A stretch of 64,000 bases of DNA from NCBI GenBank assembly GCA_027489245.1, contig JAIYAC010000007.1:62001-126000 (forward strand). The letters are read 5' to 3'. Below are positions 38,808 to 48,407 of this stretch, piece by piece. The stretch's first letter is position 1; every line of letters starts with the position of its first letter. Source of the DNA: Neisseriaceae bacterium. Lineage in GTDB: Bacteria > Pseudomonadota > Gammaproteobacteria > Burkholderiales > Chromobacteriaceae. The notes beneath the pieces were generated by a model. The model did not search any database, had not been told where the DNA came from, and saw only the letters and a program-made list of their open reading frames with translations. The position numbers and the translations under genes are program-made.

Positions 38808-39109
38808 GAAAACTCCTTTGCGGGCTGCTGGTTGCAGCGCCAGCCCACTGCTGACACTGCTTTTGCGATGTTCCTGCCTGTTTTTCTGCTTATGACATGC
38901 TCAATATTGCGCTGCATTCTGACACGCTTTGCCCCAAATGCAAATTGCGGGGAAATGGCGTAATATCTGCACACCCCTGTTGTACTGCATTTTTATTGTC
39001 GTCAGTCTACCAATTAAACGCTCGTTTGATTAAAGTGCGGTGCTAGCATCAATAAAGCGCCAGGCTGTATCTGCGAGTCGTTGAAACCTGAAGAGTCTGC
39101 TGGAGGAAT
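38808..39109. other. Divergent control region between the MaoC gene and etfB
   Basis: About 300 bases with no gene. It contains the inverted repeat at 39012-39031 described separately and a good etfB ribosome site (GGAGGA near 39101). No promoter with both elements at correct spacing was found with confidence. Confidence 0.5.
39012..39031. promoter_or_regulatory. Inverted repeat upstream of etfBA, possible TetR-family operator
   Basis: AAT-T-AAACG-CT-CGTTT-G-ATT, complementary at 8 of 9 arm positions. The core AAAC-N4-GTTT resembles the site known for PsrA, a TetR-family repressor of fatty-acid oxidation genes that include etfBA and acyl-CoA dehydrogenases in several proteobacteria. The regulator assignment is inference. 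Confidence 0.5.
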
Positions 39110-39859
39110 ATGAAAGCTCTAGTCGCTGTGAAACGCGTTGTCGATTACAACGTGAAAGTGCGCGTCAAAGCCGATGGCACGGATGTGGATGTGGCCAACG
39201 TCAAGATGTCGATGAACCCGTTTGACGAAATCGCCGTGGAAGAGGCTGTACGCCTGAAAGAAGCCGGCAAGGTTTCCGAGATCGTGGTGGTGTCCATGGG
39301 TGTGAAGCAGTGTGAAGAAACCCTGCGTACCGCCCTGGCTATGGGTGCCGATCGTGCCATTCTGGTAGAAACCGACGCCGAGCTGCAGCCGCTGGCCGTG
39401 GCCAAGCTGCTGAAGGCCGTGGCTGACAAAGAGCAGCCACAGCTGCTGATCGTGGGCAAACAGGCTATCGACGACGATGCCAACCAGACCGGCCAGATGG
39501 CTGCCGCCCTGCTGGGCTGGGGCCAGGGTACCTTTGCTTCCAAGGTGGACGTGGCGGCGGAAACCATCGACGTTACCCGCGAGGTAGACGGCGGCCTGGA
39601 AACCATCAAGCTGCGCTTGCCAGCCGTGGTGACCACCGACCTGCGCTTGAACGAGCCACGCTACGTGAAGCTGCCAAACATCATGGCCGCCAAGAAAAAG
39701 CCGCTGGATAAAACCACCCCGGCCGACCTGGGCGTAGACGTGACCCCGCGCCTGAAAACCCTGAAAGTGGCCGAGCCTGCCAAACGCTCTGCCGGTATCA
39801 AGGTTGCCAATGCTGCCGAGCTGGTAGCCAAACTGAAAAACGACGCAAAGGTGCTGTAA
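39110..39859 (+). CDS. etfB: Electron transfer flavoprotein beta subunit
   Basis: A 249-residue subunit of ETF, which takes electrons from acyl-CoA dehydrogenases to the quinone pool. [20 protein letters not shown] at the N-terminus, the AMP-binding segment around [20 protein letters not shown] and the recognition loop [21 protein letters not shown] are typical. GGAGGA precedes the ATG. It is followed by etfA 3 bases later. Confidence 0.97.
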   Translation: MKALVAVKRVVDYNVKVRVKADGTDVDVANVKMSMNPFDEIAVEEAVRLKEAGKVSEIVVVSMGVKQCEETLRTALAMGADRAILVETDAELQPLAVAKLLKAVADKEQPQLLIVGKQAIDDDANQTGQMAAALLGWGQGTFASKVDVAAETIDVTREVDGGLETIKLRLPAVVTTDLRLNEPRYVKLPNIMAAKKKPLDKTTPADLGVDVTPRLKTLKVAEPAKRSAGIKVANAAELVAKLKNDAKVL

Positions 39860-39862
39860 GCC

Positions 39863-40795
39863 ATGGCTATTCTCGTTATCGCTGAACACGACAACCAGAG
39901 CCTGAAAGCAGGCACCCTCAATACCGTTACCGCCGCCGCCAAACTGGGCGAGGTACACGTACTGGTCGCCGGCCACAATGCTGGCGCCGCTGCCGACGCC
40001 GCCAAGGCCGTGGCGGGTGTGGCCAAGGTACTGGTCGCCGATAGCGCCGCCTATGCGCATGGCCTGGCCGAAAACCTGGCGCCGCTGGTGGTCGGCCTGG
40101 CATCCGGTTACAGCCACGTGCTGGCCCCGGCTACCTCGTACGGTAAAAACCTGCTGCCACGCGTTGCCGCGCTGCTGGACGTAGCCCAGATCTCCGACAT
40201 TATCGCGGTCGAGTCTGCCGATACCTTCGTGCGCCCGGTCTACGCCGGTAACGTGCTGGCTACCGTGCAGTCTGCCGATGCCATCAAGGTGATCACCGTA
40301 CGTACCACCGCTTTCGAAGCGGCGGCACAAGGCGGTGCGGCCAACGTGGAAAGCATTGCTGCTGCAGCCGACGCTACCCTGTCGTCCTTCGTGGGCCAGG
40401 AGCTGACCAAGTCCGACCGCCCGGAGCTGGGCGCCGCCAAGATCATCGTCTCCGGTGGCCGTGCACTGGGTTCGGACGTGCAATTCAAAGCCGTGATCGA
40501 GCCGCTGGCCGACAAGCTGGGCGCTGCCGTGGGTGCCTCGCGCGCTGCGGTGGATGCCGGCTACGCACCAAACGACTACCAGGTAGGCCAAACCGGCAAA
40601 GTCGTGGCCCCGCAGCTGTACGTGGCGGTGGGCATTTCCGGTGCCATCCAGCACCTGGCCGGTATGAAAGATTCCAAAGTGATCGTGGCGATCAACAAGG
40701 ATGAAGAAGCGCCGATCTTCCAGGTAGCCGACTACGGCATCGTGGGTGACCTGTTCACCGTGGTGCCGGAGCTGCTGGCCGAGCTGTCCAAGTAA
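39863..40795 (+). CDS. etfA: Electron transfer flavoprotein alpha subunit
   Basis: A 310-residue FAD-binding partner of EtfB. The N-terminal domain (1-190) is followed by the FAD domain, with [29 protein letters not shown] and [12 protein letters not shown] all present. It forms an operon with etfB and lies upstream of an acyl-CoA dehydrogenase that should be its electron donor. The 10-mer repeat occurs at 40336. Confidence 0.97.
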   Translation: MAILVIAEHDNQSLKAGTLNTVTAAAKLGEVHVLVAGHNAGAAADAAKAVAGVAKVLVADSAAYAHGLAENLAPLVVGLASGYSHVLAPATSYGKNLLPRVAALLDVAQISDIIAVESADTFVRPVYAGNVLATVQSADAIKVITVRTTAFEAAAQGGAANVESIAAAADATLSSFVGQELTKSDRPELGAAKIIVSGGRALGSDVQFKAVIEPLADKLGAAVGASRAAVDAGYAPNDYQVGQTGKVVAPQLYVAVGISGAIQHLAGMKDSKVIVAINKDEEAPIFQVADYGIVGDLFTVVPELLAELSK

Positions 40796-41056
40796 TACTG
40801 CTGTATGGATTGGTTCACGGTCCTGCGAGCCAAAGCGAGACAAGGCGTTTTCAACGCCGTATCGCTGACGCGCAGCAGATCGTGGGCCGGTTCACCATAA
40901 AACAAGGCGTGGTGCTACGGTGCCACGCCACACAAGAAAGCCGGTTTACCGGTTCGTCTGGGGAAATGCACGCTGCCTGCGCCGCGTGGGCTTGCCATCA
41001 GCCGGATCGGTGACCGGTTTTTTTGCACGATGACGAGTTAATCGAGGAGTAATTTC
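40796..41056. other. Structured spacer between etfA and the acyl-CoA dehydrogenase gene
   Basis: About 260 bases without a believable gene but rich in inverted repeats, for example GGCGTGG...CCACGCC near 40905-40930 and CCGGTTTACCGG near 40943. It ends with CCGG...CCGG and a run of seven T just before the acyl-CoA dehydrogenase leader, possibly a terminator or attenuator. I do not recognise an RNA family. Confidence 0.4.
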
Positions 41057-42841
41057 ATGATCTACAAGGCACCCGCCAAGGAAATCCGCTTTGCCCTGAA
41101 CGAGCTGGCCGAGCTGCCCGCCGTATGCAGCCTGCCAGGCTACGAAGACTGCTCGGTGGAGCTGGTTGACGCCATTTTGGAAGAAGGCGCCAAGTTCGCC
41201 GAAGGCGTGCTGGCCCCCATCAACAAGCAGGGCGACAAGGGCGCTAAATGGTCGCCGGACTTTAGCGTTACCGCAGCAGAAGGCTTCAAGGAAGCCTGGC
41301 AGCAATACGTGGAGGCCGGCTGGGTAGGTCTGCGCGCCCCGGCCGAATTCGGCGGCCAAGGGCTGCCGGCGCTGGTGGCCTTGGCCGCCGAAGAAATGTG
41401 GTGCTCGGCCAACCTGGCGTTTTCGCTGGCGCCGATGCTGACCCTGGGTGCCATTGAAGCCATCAACCACCACGCCTCCGACGAGCTGAAAGCCATCTAC
41501 CTGCCGCGCATGTCTACCGGCGAGTGGACCGGCACCATGAACCTGACCGAGCCGCAAGCCGGCTCCGATCTGGCCCAGGTACGCAGCAAGGCCATTCCGG
41601 TAGGTGACGGCAGCTACAAGATCAGCGGCCAGAAAATCTTCATTACCTGGGGCGAGCACGACATGGCGGACAACATCGTCCACCTGGTGCTGGCCCGTCT
41701 GCCCGACGCCCCGGCCGGCGTGAAGGGTATCTCGCTGTTTATCGTGCCCAAGTTCCTGGTGAACGCCGACGGCAGCCTGGGCGCGCGTAACGACGTGCGC
41801 TGCGTATCGCTGGAGCACAAGCTGGGCATCCACGGCAGCCCTACGGCGGTGATGAGCTTTGGCGACGAAGGCGGCGCTATCGGCTACCTGGTGGGCGAGG
41901 CCAACAAGGGCCTGGGCTATATGTTCACCATGATGAACCACGCCCGCCTGGGTGTGGGTATCGAAGGCATGGCGGTATCCGAGCGCGCCTACCAGAAGGC
42001 GGTAGAGTACGCCCGCGACCGCGTACAAAGCCGTGCCGTCGGTAGCCCGGACCCGGCCGGTGTTGCCATCATCCAGCACCCCGATGTACGCCGCATGCTG
42101 ATGACCATGCGCGCGCAGATCGAAGCGCAGCGCGCGCTGGCCTTCTACGCCGCCTCGGCACTCGACCGAGCCGCCCGTCACCCGGTGGCCAGCGAAGCCG
42201 CGCGTAACCAGGCGCTGGTGAATTTCCTGATTCCTATCGTGAAGGGCTGGAACACCGAACAGGCCAACGAGATCACCAGCCTGGGTATGCAGATTCACGG
42301 CGGCATGGGCTATATCGAGGAAACCGGCGTGGCGCAGTACTGCCGCGACGCGCGCATTACTGCCATCTACGAAGGCACCACCGGCATCCAGGCGCTGGAT
42401 CTGATCGGCCGCAAGACCGCCAGCGAAAACGGCGCTACCGCGCGCTGGCTGCTGGAAGAAGTCCGCAGCACCGTGGCCAAGTTGTCGGCTGCCGGTTTTG
42501 ACAGCATTGCGGCCAACCTGGAAGCCTCTGCCAAAGACGCCGAGCGCTGCGTGGACTTCATCATCGGCACCTTCGGTAGCCAGCCACAGTTGGCCGCAGC
42601 CGGTTCGGTACCGTTCCTGAAGCTGATGGGCATCACGCTGGGTGGCTGGATGATGGGTCGTGCCGCGCTGATCGCCAAAGCACAGCAAGGCGACGAAGGC
42701 GTGGATGCCGACTTCCTGGCAGCCAAGCAGATTACCGCGCGCTTCTACGCCGAGCACCTGCTGCCGCAAACCGGTGGCCTGGCCGCGGCCATCGTCAGCG
42801 GTGCCGATAGCGTGCTGGCACTCGACGCAGCGCTGTTCTAA
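41057..42841 (+). CDS. Acyl-CoA dehydrogenase (long, DmdC/AcdA-type C-terminal extension)
   Basis: A 594-residue flavoprotein that introduces the 2,3-double bond in acyl-CoA. N-terminal, middle (TEPQAGSDLAQV...FITWGEHD) and C-terminal helical domains are followed by an extra C-terminal domain (about 465-590) found in the 3-methylmercaptopropionyl-CoA dehydrogenase (DmdC)-like subgroup. The catalytic base is the glutamate in YEGTTGIQ. Its position after etfBA suggests a role in beta-oxidation; true DmdC activity cannot be claimed. Two 10-mer repeats (42508, 42589) lie near its end. Confidence 0.92.
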   Translation: MIYKAPAKEIRFALNELAELPAVCSLPGYEDCSVELVDAILEEGAKFAEGVLAPINKQGDKGAKWSPDFSVTAAEGFKEAWQQYVEAGWVGLRAPAEFGGQGLPALVALAAEEMWCSANLAFSLAPMLTLGAIEAINHHASDELKAIYLPRMSTGEWTGTMNLTEPQAGSDLAQVRSKAIPVGDGSYKISGQKIFITWGEHDMADNIVHLVLARLPDAPAGVKGISLFIVPKFLVNADGSLGARNDVRCVSLEHKLGIHGSPTAVMSFGDEGGAIGYLVGEANKGLGYMFTMMNHARLGVGIEGMAVSERAYQKAVEYARDRVQSRAVGSPDPAGVAIIQHPDVRRMLMTMRAQIEAQRALAFYAASALDRAARHPVASEAARNQALVNFLIPIVKGWNTEQANEITSLGMQIHGGMGYIEETGVAQYCRDARITAIYEGTTGIQALDLIGRKTASENGATARWLLEEVRSTVAKLSAAGFDSIAANLEASAKDAERCVDFIIGTFGSQPQLAAAGSVPFLKLMGITLGGWMMGRAALIAKAQQGDEGVDADFLAAKQITARFYAEHLLPQTGGLAAAIVSGADSVLALDAALF

Positions 42842-42856
42842 GCCTGCTGGTCTCCC

Positions 42857-42887
42857 AAAGCCCCCTTTCAAATGAACGGGGGCTTTT
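42857..42887 (+). terminator. Terminator after the acyl-CoA dehydrogenase gene
   Basis: AAAGCCCCC, 12-base loop, GGGGGCTTTT. Confidence 0.8.
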
Positions 42888-42981
42888 CATATGCTGGCAA
42901 TGCAGCCACGGTAGGATACTTGCCCATCCATGCCGGCTTCATTACTCTTCCACTTTTGCCCGTTTTCGGTACGCTCCGTTT

Positions 42982-43572
42982 ATGTCCATGCCACAACGTG
43001 CGTTGCGCCAGGCTGCCCGCCTGCCAGCGCTATTGCCTCTGTTGGCCGCATTGCTCGCCAGCTGGTGGCTGGTCGCTACCTTGCTCGCCATGTTGCCTGG
43101 CGCACCCACCCTGCGGGTGCTGGCGCAGCCGCAGCCTTTGGCGGCTGCCGGGGCGGTAGCGCAGCAGTCGTGGTTTGGTGTGGTGCAAGACGCGGCGGCC
43201 AGCCAGGTGGCCCCGCCGGTTAGCGTGCTGGGTGTGCTGGGCGGTGGGCAGGGCTCGCGCCAGGATTTTGCCATCTTGCTGGAAAACGGCCAGAAAGTAG
43301 CTGTGCGGGCTGGGGACAAGACACCAGGGGGCTGGCTGCTGTTAAGGGTAAATGGTAGCGGGGTGGTATTGCGCCAGCCCGATGGCAGGGAGCTGAGTGT
43401 GGCGCTAAGCCGCCAGGTAGTGCCGGATGGCGTGCCCCCGGCCCTGGCACCCGCCCAGCCGCAGCTGTTTGGCGCCCCTGCAGTACAGCCTGCCATGGGC
43501 GCTCCGGCGCCTGTCGTGCCCCCGGTGGTAGAGGGCCTGCAGCCAAGGGAGGCGCCAGTCCAGAAGGACTAA
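42982..43572 (+). CDS. gspC: Type II secretion system protein C, short form
   Basis: A 196-residue inner-membrane protein with one membrane helix (about 15-37) and a periplasmic HR domain (VSVLGVLGGGQGSRQDFAILLENGQKVAVRAGDKTPGGWLL). It links the inner-membrane platform to the secretin. The C-terminal PDZ domain of longer GspC proteins is absent; a proline/alanine-rich tail ends the chain. First gene of the gsp locus. ATG 42982 or 42988 may be used. The 10-mer repeat at 43041 encodes part of the membrane helix. Confidence 0.85.
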   Translation: MSMPQRALRQAARLPALLPLLAALLASWWLVATLLAMLPGAPTLRVLAQPQPLAAAGAVAQQSWFGVVQDAAASQVAPPVSVLGVLGGGQGSRQDFAILLENGQKVAVRAGDKTPGGWLLLRVNGSGVVLRQPDGRELSVALSRQVVPDGVPPALAPAQPQLFGAPAVQPAMGAPAPVVPPVVEGLQPREAPVQKD

Positions 43573-43687
43573 GCGCAGGCGGTAGTGTGTTTATCGAAGT
43601 CTTGCGTTGGCGATACGCTGGCGCAGTAGCAGGTGTGGTGCAGGACGCCACGGTATCTGAACAATAGAAAAGCAGATCGATACAATC

Positions 43688-45745
43688 ATGCAGATAGCCC
43701 GTTTGGCCGGTGCCTTGGCACTGGTGTTTGCTTGCCACGCTTTTGCCGCGCCCGACGAGCCGGTAATGCTGAACTTCGTCAATGTGGATATCGATACGGT
43801 GGTGAAGGCCATCGGCGAGATTTCCGGCAAGAATTTCGTGCTGGATCCCCGTGTGAAAGGCACCGTCAATATCGTGTCGGCGCGCCCTGTGCCACGCGAG
43901 CTGTCCTACCAGATACTGTTGTCCAGCCTGCGCATGCAGGGCTTTAGTGCGGTAGAGGGCGACGGCGTGATCAAGATCGTGCCAGAAGCCGACGCCAAGC
44001 TGCACGCCCGCGTGGGCAATGCCCGCCGTGGCGACGGCGACCGCCTGATCACCAAAGTATTCATCCTGCGCCATGGCAGCGCCAACCAGCTGGTTCCGGT
44101 GATCCGCCCCATTATTTCCCCCAATAACACCGTAGCCGCCATGCCGCAGGCCAATGCGGTGGTGGTAACTGACTACGCTGACAATATCCGCCGCATAGAA
44201 GCCATCATCGACAGTATCGAGAGTGCCAGCGCCGCCGATAGCGTGGTGCTGCCGGTGAAGTACGCCTCGGCTATCGAGATGGCCAGCCAGCTGAGCAAGC
44301 TGTTGCAGGAAGGTAGCACCGGTGCGGCCAACGCTGCCGACGGTGGCCGCATTACCATCGTGCCGGATGCACGCAGCAATGTACTGCTGGTACGGGCTGA
44401 CACCAGTGGCCGCCTGGCCAAGGTGAAAAACCTGCTCACCTTGCTGGACCAGCCCAGCCAGGCCGGTGCCAATGTGCGCGTGGTGTACCTGCGCAATGCC
44501 GAGGCCACACGCGTGGCGCAAACCCTGCGTAGCCTGCTGTCCGCCGACGCCCCCGCCGCCAGTAACAGTGCGCCGGCTAGCGGCCAGGCCGCCAGTACGC
44601 CTGGCACCGCCAAGACCACGGACAGTAATAGTGGCGCGCTGGGCAGCACCATTCAGGCGGATGTGGCTAATAACGCGCTGATCATGAACGTGCCGGACGC
44701 CATGTACCAGAACCTGCGCAATGTGATCGACATGCTGGACCGCCGCCGCGCGCAGGTGTTTGTCGAGGCGCTGGTGGTAGAGGTGTCTGCCGAGCGGGCG
44801 CAAGAAGTCGGCATGCAGTGGCAGTCGCTCTCCGGCCTGGGTAATGGCGGCACCAGCGTGATAGGTGGTACCAATTTCCCCGCCACCGGCAACCCCGGCA
44901 TTCTTAACGTGGCCACCGGTGGTAGTGCAGGTATCAGTGCGCTGGCCGGTAGCAGTGGCCTGACGGTGGGCATCAGTAAGGGTACTGTCAACATTTTGGG
45001 TACACAGATATTGAACCTGGGCCTGCTGGCCCGGGCGCTGGAAAAAGAAGCCGAGGGTAATGTGCTGTCCACGCCCAACCTGATGACCATGGATAACGAA
45101 GAAGCCAAGATCGTCATTGGCCAGAACGTACCGTTTCTCACCGGCAGCTACAGCAACACCGGTAACAGCAATGGCGGCAGCAGCGTGTCGTCGCCGTTCC
45201 AGACCTACGAGCGCAAGGACGTGGGCCTGACGCTGAAGCTGACGCCGCAGATTTCCGAAGGCGGCCTGGTGAAGATGAAAATTCTGCAGGAAGTGTCGTC
45301 GGTAGAAGAAACCAGCCGCAATAACCCTGCGGGCCTCACCACCAACAAACGTGCCATCGAAACCACCGTCACCGTGGACGATGGCAGCATCGTGGCCATT
45401 GGCGGCCTGATCCAGGAAGCCGTGAGCGACGGCGAAAACAAGGTGCCCTTGCTGGGCGATATCCCCGGCCTGGGCTGGCTGTTCAAATACCAGCAAAAAC
45501 AGCGCAAGAAAACCAACCTGATGGTGTTCCTCAAGCCCACCATCCTGCGTGACGACGGTAGCGCGCGCGGCCTGGCCAGCGACCGCTACGACTACGTGAT
45601 AGGCGACCGCCAGCGCCAGGACGGCAAGCTGCCGCTGAGCGCAGCCGACGCCTACCAGTCGTCGCCGGCCGGTGGCCTGCTGCAGCAGCTGCAGCAAAGC
45701 GGCCAACTACCGCAGCCCGATAGCCAGGGCGTGGCCAAACCATGA
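43688..45745 (+). CDS. gspD: Type II secretion system secretin GspD
   Basis: A 685-residue outer-membrane secretin. Signal peptide about 1-20, N0 domain (PVMLNFVNVDIDTVVKAIGEISGKNFVLDP), N1-N3 repeats with a serine/alanine/glycine-rich insert about 280-305, then the secretin domain (about 400-620) with VPFLTGSYSNTG and the hallmark VPLLGDIPGLGWLFKY. The C-terminal S-domain-like tail is short and glutamine-rich. It follows gspC after 115 bases and overlaps gspE by 4 bases. Confidence 0.96.
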   Translation: MQIARLAGALALVFACHAFAAPDEPVMLNFVNVDIDTVVKAIGEISGKNFVLDPRVKGTVNIVSARPVPRELSYQILLSSLRMQGFSAVEGDGVIKIVPEADAKLHARVGNARRGDGDRLITKVFILRHGSANQLVPVIRPIISPNNTVAAMPQANAVVVTDYADNIRRIEAIIDSIESASAADSVVLPVKYASAIEMASQLSKLLQEGSTGAANAADGGRITIVPDARSNVLLVRADTSGRLAKVKNLLTLLDQPSQAGANVRVVYLRNAEATRVAQTLRSLLSADAPAASNSAPASGQAASTPGTAKTTDSNSGALGSTIQADVANNALIMNVPDAMYQNLRNVIDMLDRRRAQVFVEALVVEVSAERAQEVGMQWQSLSGLGNGGTSVIGGTNFPATGNPGILNVATGGSAGISALAGSSGLTVGISKGTVNILGTQILNLGLLARALEKEAEGNVLSTPNLMTMDNEEAKIVIGQNVPFLTGSYSNTGNSNGGSSVSSPFQTYERKDVGLTLKLTPQISEGGLVKMKILQEVSSVEETSRNNPAGLTTNKRAIETTVTVDDGSIVAIGGLIQEAVSDGENKVPLLGDIPGLGWLFKYQQKQRKKTNLMVFLKPTILRDDGSARGLASDRYDYVIGDRQRQDGKLPLSAADAYQSSPAGGLLQQLQQSGQLPQPDSQGVAKP

Positions 45746-47196
45746 GCGTAGCCCGTCACCCGGTGCTGGGTTTTGCCTTTGCCCGTAGCCAGCGCATTGT
45801 GCTGGAAGACGGCCCCGATGGCCGCGTGTTGCTGGTCGACAGCCAGACCCCGGCCAGCGCCATCAGCGAAGTGCTGCGTCTGCACGCGGCCCCCGATCAG
45901 GTGGAAACGTTGGCCGCAGACGAGCTGGACCGCCGTCTGTCTAGCCTGTACGCCAACCGCAGCGACGGCGCGGCGGGGGTGGTGGACGACATCGGCGACA
46001 GCCTGGACCTGAACGCCATGGTGGACTCGCTGCCCGAGGTGGAAGACCTGCTGGAGTCCGAAGGCGACGCGCCCATCATCCGCATGATCAACGCGCTGTT
46101 GACGCAGGCGCTGCGCGATGGCGCCTCCGACATCCACATCGAAGCCTTCGAAGACCGCAGCCTGGTACGCTTTCGCCTGGATGGCACGCTGCGCGACGTG
46201 GTTACCCCGCACCGCGCCTTGCACGCCGCCATGGTGTCGCGCCTGAAAATCATGGCCAGCATGGACATTGCCGAAAAACGCCTGCCGCAAGATGGCCGTA
46301 TTTCGCTACGCCTGGGCGGCCGCCCGGTAGATGTGCGGGTGTCCACGCTGCCCACCAGCCATGGCGAGCGCGTGGTGCTGCGCCTGCTGGACAAAGAAGC
46401 GGCGCGGCTGGACCTGGCGACGCTGGGCATGGCCGCCGACACGCTGGGGCAGGTCGATGGCCTGATTCGCCAGCCGCACGGCATTTTGCTGGTTACCGGC
46501 CCCACCGGCTCCGGCAAAACCACTACGCTGTACGCTGCGCTATCGCGGCTGGACGCACGACACACCAATATCATGACGGTGGAAGACCCGGTGGAATACC
46601 ACCTGGACGGCGTGGGTCAGACGCAGGTGAACACCAAGATCGACATGAGTTTTGCCAAGGCACTGCGCGCCATCCTGCGCCAGGACCCGGACGTGGTGAT
46701 GATTGGCGAAATCCGCGACCTGGAAACCGCACAGATTGCCGTGCAGGCCTCGCTTACCGGCCACCTGGTGCTGGCCACGCTGCACACCAATGACGCCGCC
46801 AGCGCCATCACCCGCCTTACCGACATGGGCGTCGAGCCCTTCTTGCTGGCCTCCAGCCTGCTGGGCGTGATGGCGCAGCGCCTGGTGCGCCGCCTGTGCC
46901 CGCAGTGCAAGCAGCCGCACCCGCTGTCGCTGGACGGCGAGCCCGGCGTGCTGCACTACCGCCCCGCGGGCTGCCCGGCCTGCAGCAATAGCGGCTACCG
47001 TGGCCGCTACGGCGTGTACGAGCTGCTGCAGGTAGACGACACACTGCAAAAGCTGATTCACGACCGCGCCAGCGAAGCCCAGCTGCGCGCCCACGCCACC
47101 GCCTGCGGCATGCGCAGCCTGCGCGACGACGGCTTGCGCTGGGTGCGTGGCGGCGAGACCAGCCTGGAAGAAATCCTGCGCGTGACGAGGAGCTAA
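45742..47196 (+). CDS. gspE: Type II secretion system ATPase GspE
   Basis: A 484-residue cytoplasmic ATPase driving pseudopilus growth. N1E-type domain (about 1-100), then the ATPase core with Walker A GPTGSGKT (253-260), ASP box DPVEYH, Walker B and the histidine box LATLHTNDAA. The CM zinc site is CPQC...CPAC. ATGA overlap with gspD indicates translational coupling. The 10-mer repeat is at 45909. Confidence 0.96.
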   Translation: MSVARHPVLGFAFARSQRIVLEDGPDGRVLLVDSQTPASAISEVLRLHAAPDQVETLAADELDRRLSSLYANRSDGAAGVVDDIGDSLDLNAMVDSLPEVEDLLESEGDAPIIRMINALLTQALRDGASDIHIEAFEDRSLVRFRLDGTLRDVVTPHRALHAAMVSRLKIMASMDIAEKRLPQDGRISLRLGGRPVDVRVSTLPTSHGERVVLRLLDKEAARLDLATLGMAADTLGQVDGLIRQPHGILLVTGPTGSGKTTTLYAALSRLDARHTNIMTVEDPVEYHLDGVGQTQVNTKIDMSFAKALRAILRQDPDVVMIGEIRDLETAQIAVQASLTGHLVLATLHTNDAASAITRLTDMGVEPFLLASSLLGVMAQRLVRRLCPQCKQPHPLSLDGEPGVLHYRPAGCPACSNSGYRGRYGVYELLQVDDTLQKLIHDRASEAQLRAHATACGMRSLRDDGLRWVRGGETSLEEILRVTRS

Positions 47197-47197
47197 G

Positions 47198-48403
47198 TTG
47201 GCCGCATTCAAGTACACCGCCCTCGATGCAGCGGGCAAGGAGCACGGCGGCCTGCTGGAAGCCGACTCCGCCCGTGCCGCCCGCGCCCAGCTGCGCGACC
47301 GTGGCCTGCTGCCGCTGGAAATCGACAGCGTGGCCGCGCCGCGCCAGGGTAGCTCGGTGCTGGCGCGTGGCCTGCCGCGTGCCGAGCTGGTGATGTTCAC
47401 CCAGCAGCTGGCCACGCTACTGGACGCCGGCCTGCCGCTGGAGCGCGCCCTGGCCGCCATCGCCGAGCAAAGCGAGCACCCGCGCACACGTGCCGTGCTG
47501 GCGCAAATCCGCAGCGACATCCTGGAAGGCAAATCACTGGCGCAGGCACTGGCCGGCGCACCCGCCGTGTTCAACAGCCTGTACCGCTCGCTGGTGCAGG
47601 GCGGCGAGCAGTCCGGCCACCTGGGGCAGGTCATGGCCAAGCTGGCGCATTATCTGGACCAGCGCCAGCACACGCAGCAGAAAGTAGCGCTGGCCATGGC
47701 CTACCCGGCAGTGGTCACCGTGGTGGCGCTACTGGTGGTGGGCGGGCTGATGGCCTATGTGGTGCCGCAGGTGGTGAGCGTGTTTGCCCAGAGTAAGCAG
47801 ACGCTGCCGCTGCTCACGCGCATGCTGGTGGCCAGCAGCCATTTTCTGCGCGATTGGGGCGTGGTGTTGCTGTTGCTGATTGTGGCCGCAGCCGCTGCCT
47901 GCTGGCGCATGCTGCAGGTGCCCGCACTACGCCGCACCTGGCACGGCCAACTGTTGCGCCTGCCGGTGATCGGCCGCCTGCTGCAGGCGCTCAATACCGC
48001 ACGCATGGCCAGTACGCTGTCGATTCTGGTGGGCTCCGGCGTCCCGCTGCTGACCGCACTGGACACCGCGCGCGGTATCGTCAGCCTCATCCCCCTGCAG
48101 GACGCCATTGCCGACACCGCCGGCAAGGTGCGCGAGGGTATGGCGCTATCGCGCGCGCTGGGCAGCACGCGGCAGTTCCCGCCGGTGCTGATTCACCTGA
48201 TCGGCAGCGGTGAAGCCAGCGGCCGCCTGGCCGACATGCTGGACCGCGCCGCGCTGCAACAGCAGCAAGAAGTAGAACGCAAGCTGGCCACCTTCACCAC
48301 GCTGATGGAGCCGCTACTGATTCTGGTGATGGGCGGGCTGGTGTTGCTGATCGTGATGGCCATCATGATGCCGATCATCGATATGAACCAGATGGTGAGG
48401 TAA
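47198..48403 (+). CDS. gspF: Type II secretion system platform protein GspF
   Basis: A 401-residue inner-membrane platform protein with two GspF repeats and three membrane helices. The start is TTG 47198, giving MAAFKYTALDAAGKEHGGLL, which matches the conserved GspF N-terminus; no ATG or GTG is available before this region. GAGGAG (47187-47192) stands 5 bases upstream. The TTG start and next two codons are part of a 10-mer repeat (47197-47206), so repeat and start codon are superimposed. One base separates it from the gspE stop. Confidence 0.95.
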   Translation: MAAFKYTALDAAGKEHGGLLEADSARAARAQLRDRGLLPLEIDSVAAPRQGSSVLARGLPRAELVMFTQQLATLLDAGLPLERALAAIAEQSEHPRTRAVLAQIRSDILEGKSLAQALAGAPAVFNSLYRSLVQGGEQSGHLGQVMAKLAHYLDQRQHTQQKVALAMAYPAVVTVVALLVVGGLMAYVVPQVVSVFAQSKQTLPLLTRMLVASSHFLRDWGVVLLLLIVAAAAACWRMLQVPALRRTWHGQLLRLPVIGRLLQALNTARMASTLSILVGSGVPLLTALDTARGIVSLIPLQDAIADTAGKVREGMALSRALGSTRQFPPVLIHLIGSGEASGRLADMLDRAALQQQQEVERKLATFTTLMEPLLILVMGGLVLLIVMAIMMPIIDMNQMVR

Positions 48404-48407
48404 GCGC

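Noticed and set aside
40810..41013. Possible 67-codon gene between etfA and the acyl-CoA dehydrogenase gene
   Set aside because: No ribosome site, no known family and low-quality composition; the stretch looks like structured non-coding DNA.
43220..45706. Long minus-strand open frame (828 codons) opposite gspD
   Set aside because: Composition shadow of gspD; histidine/glutamine-rich reading without domain logic.
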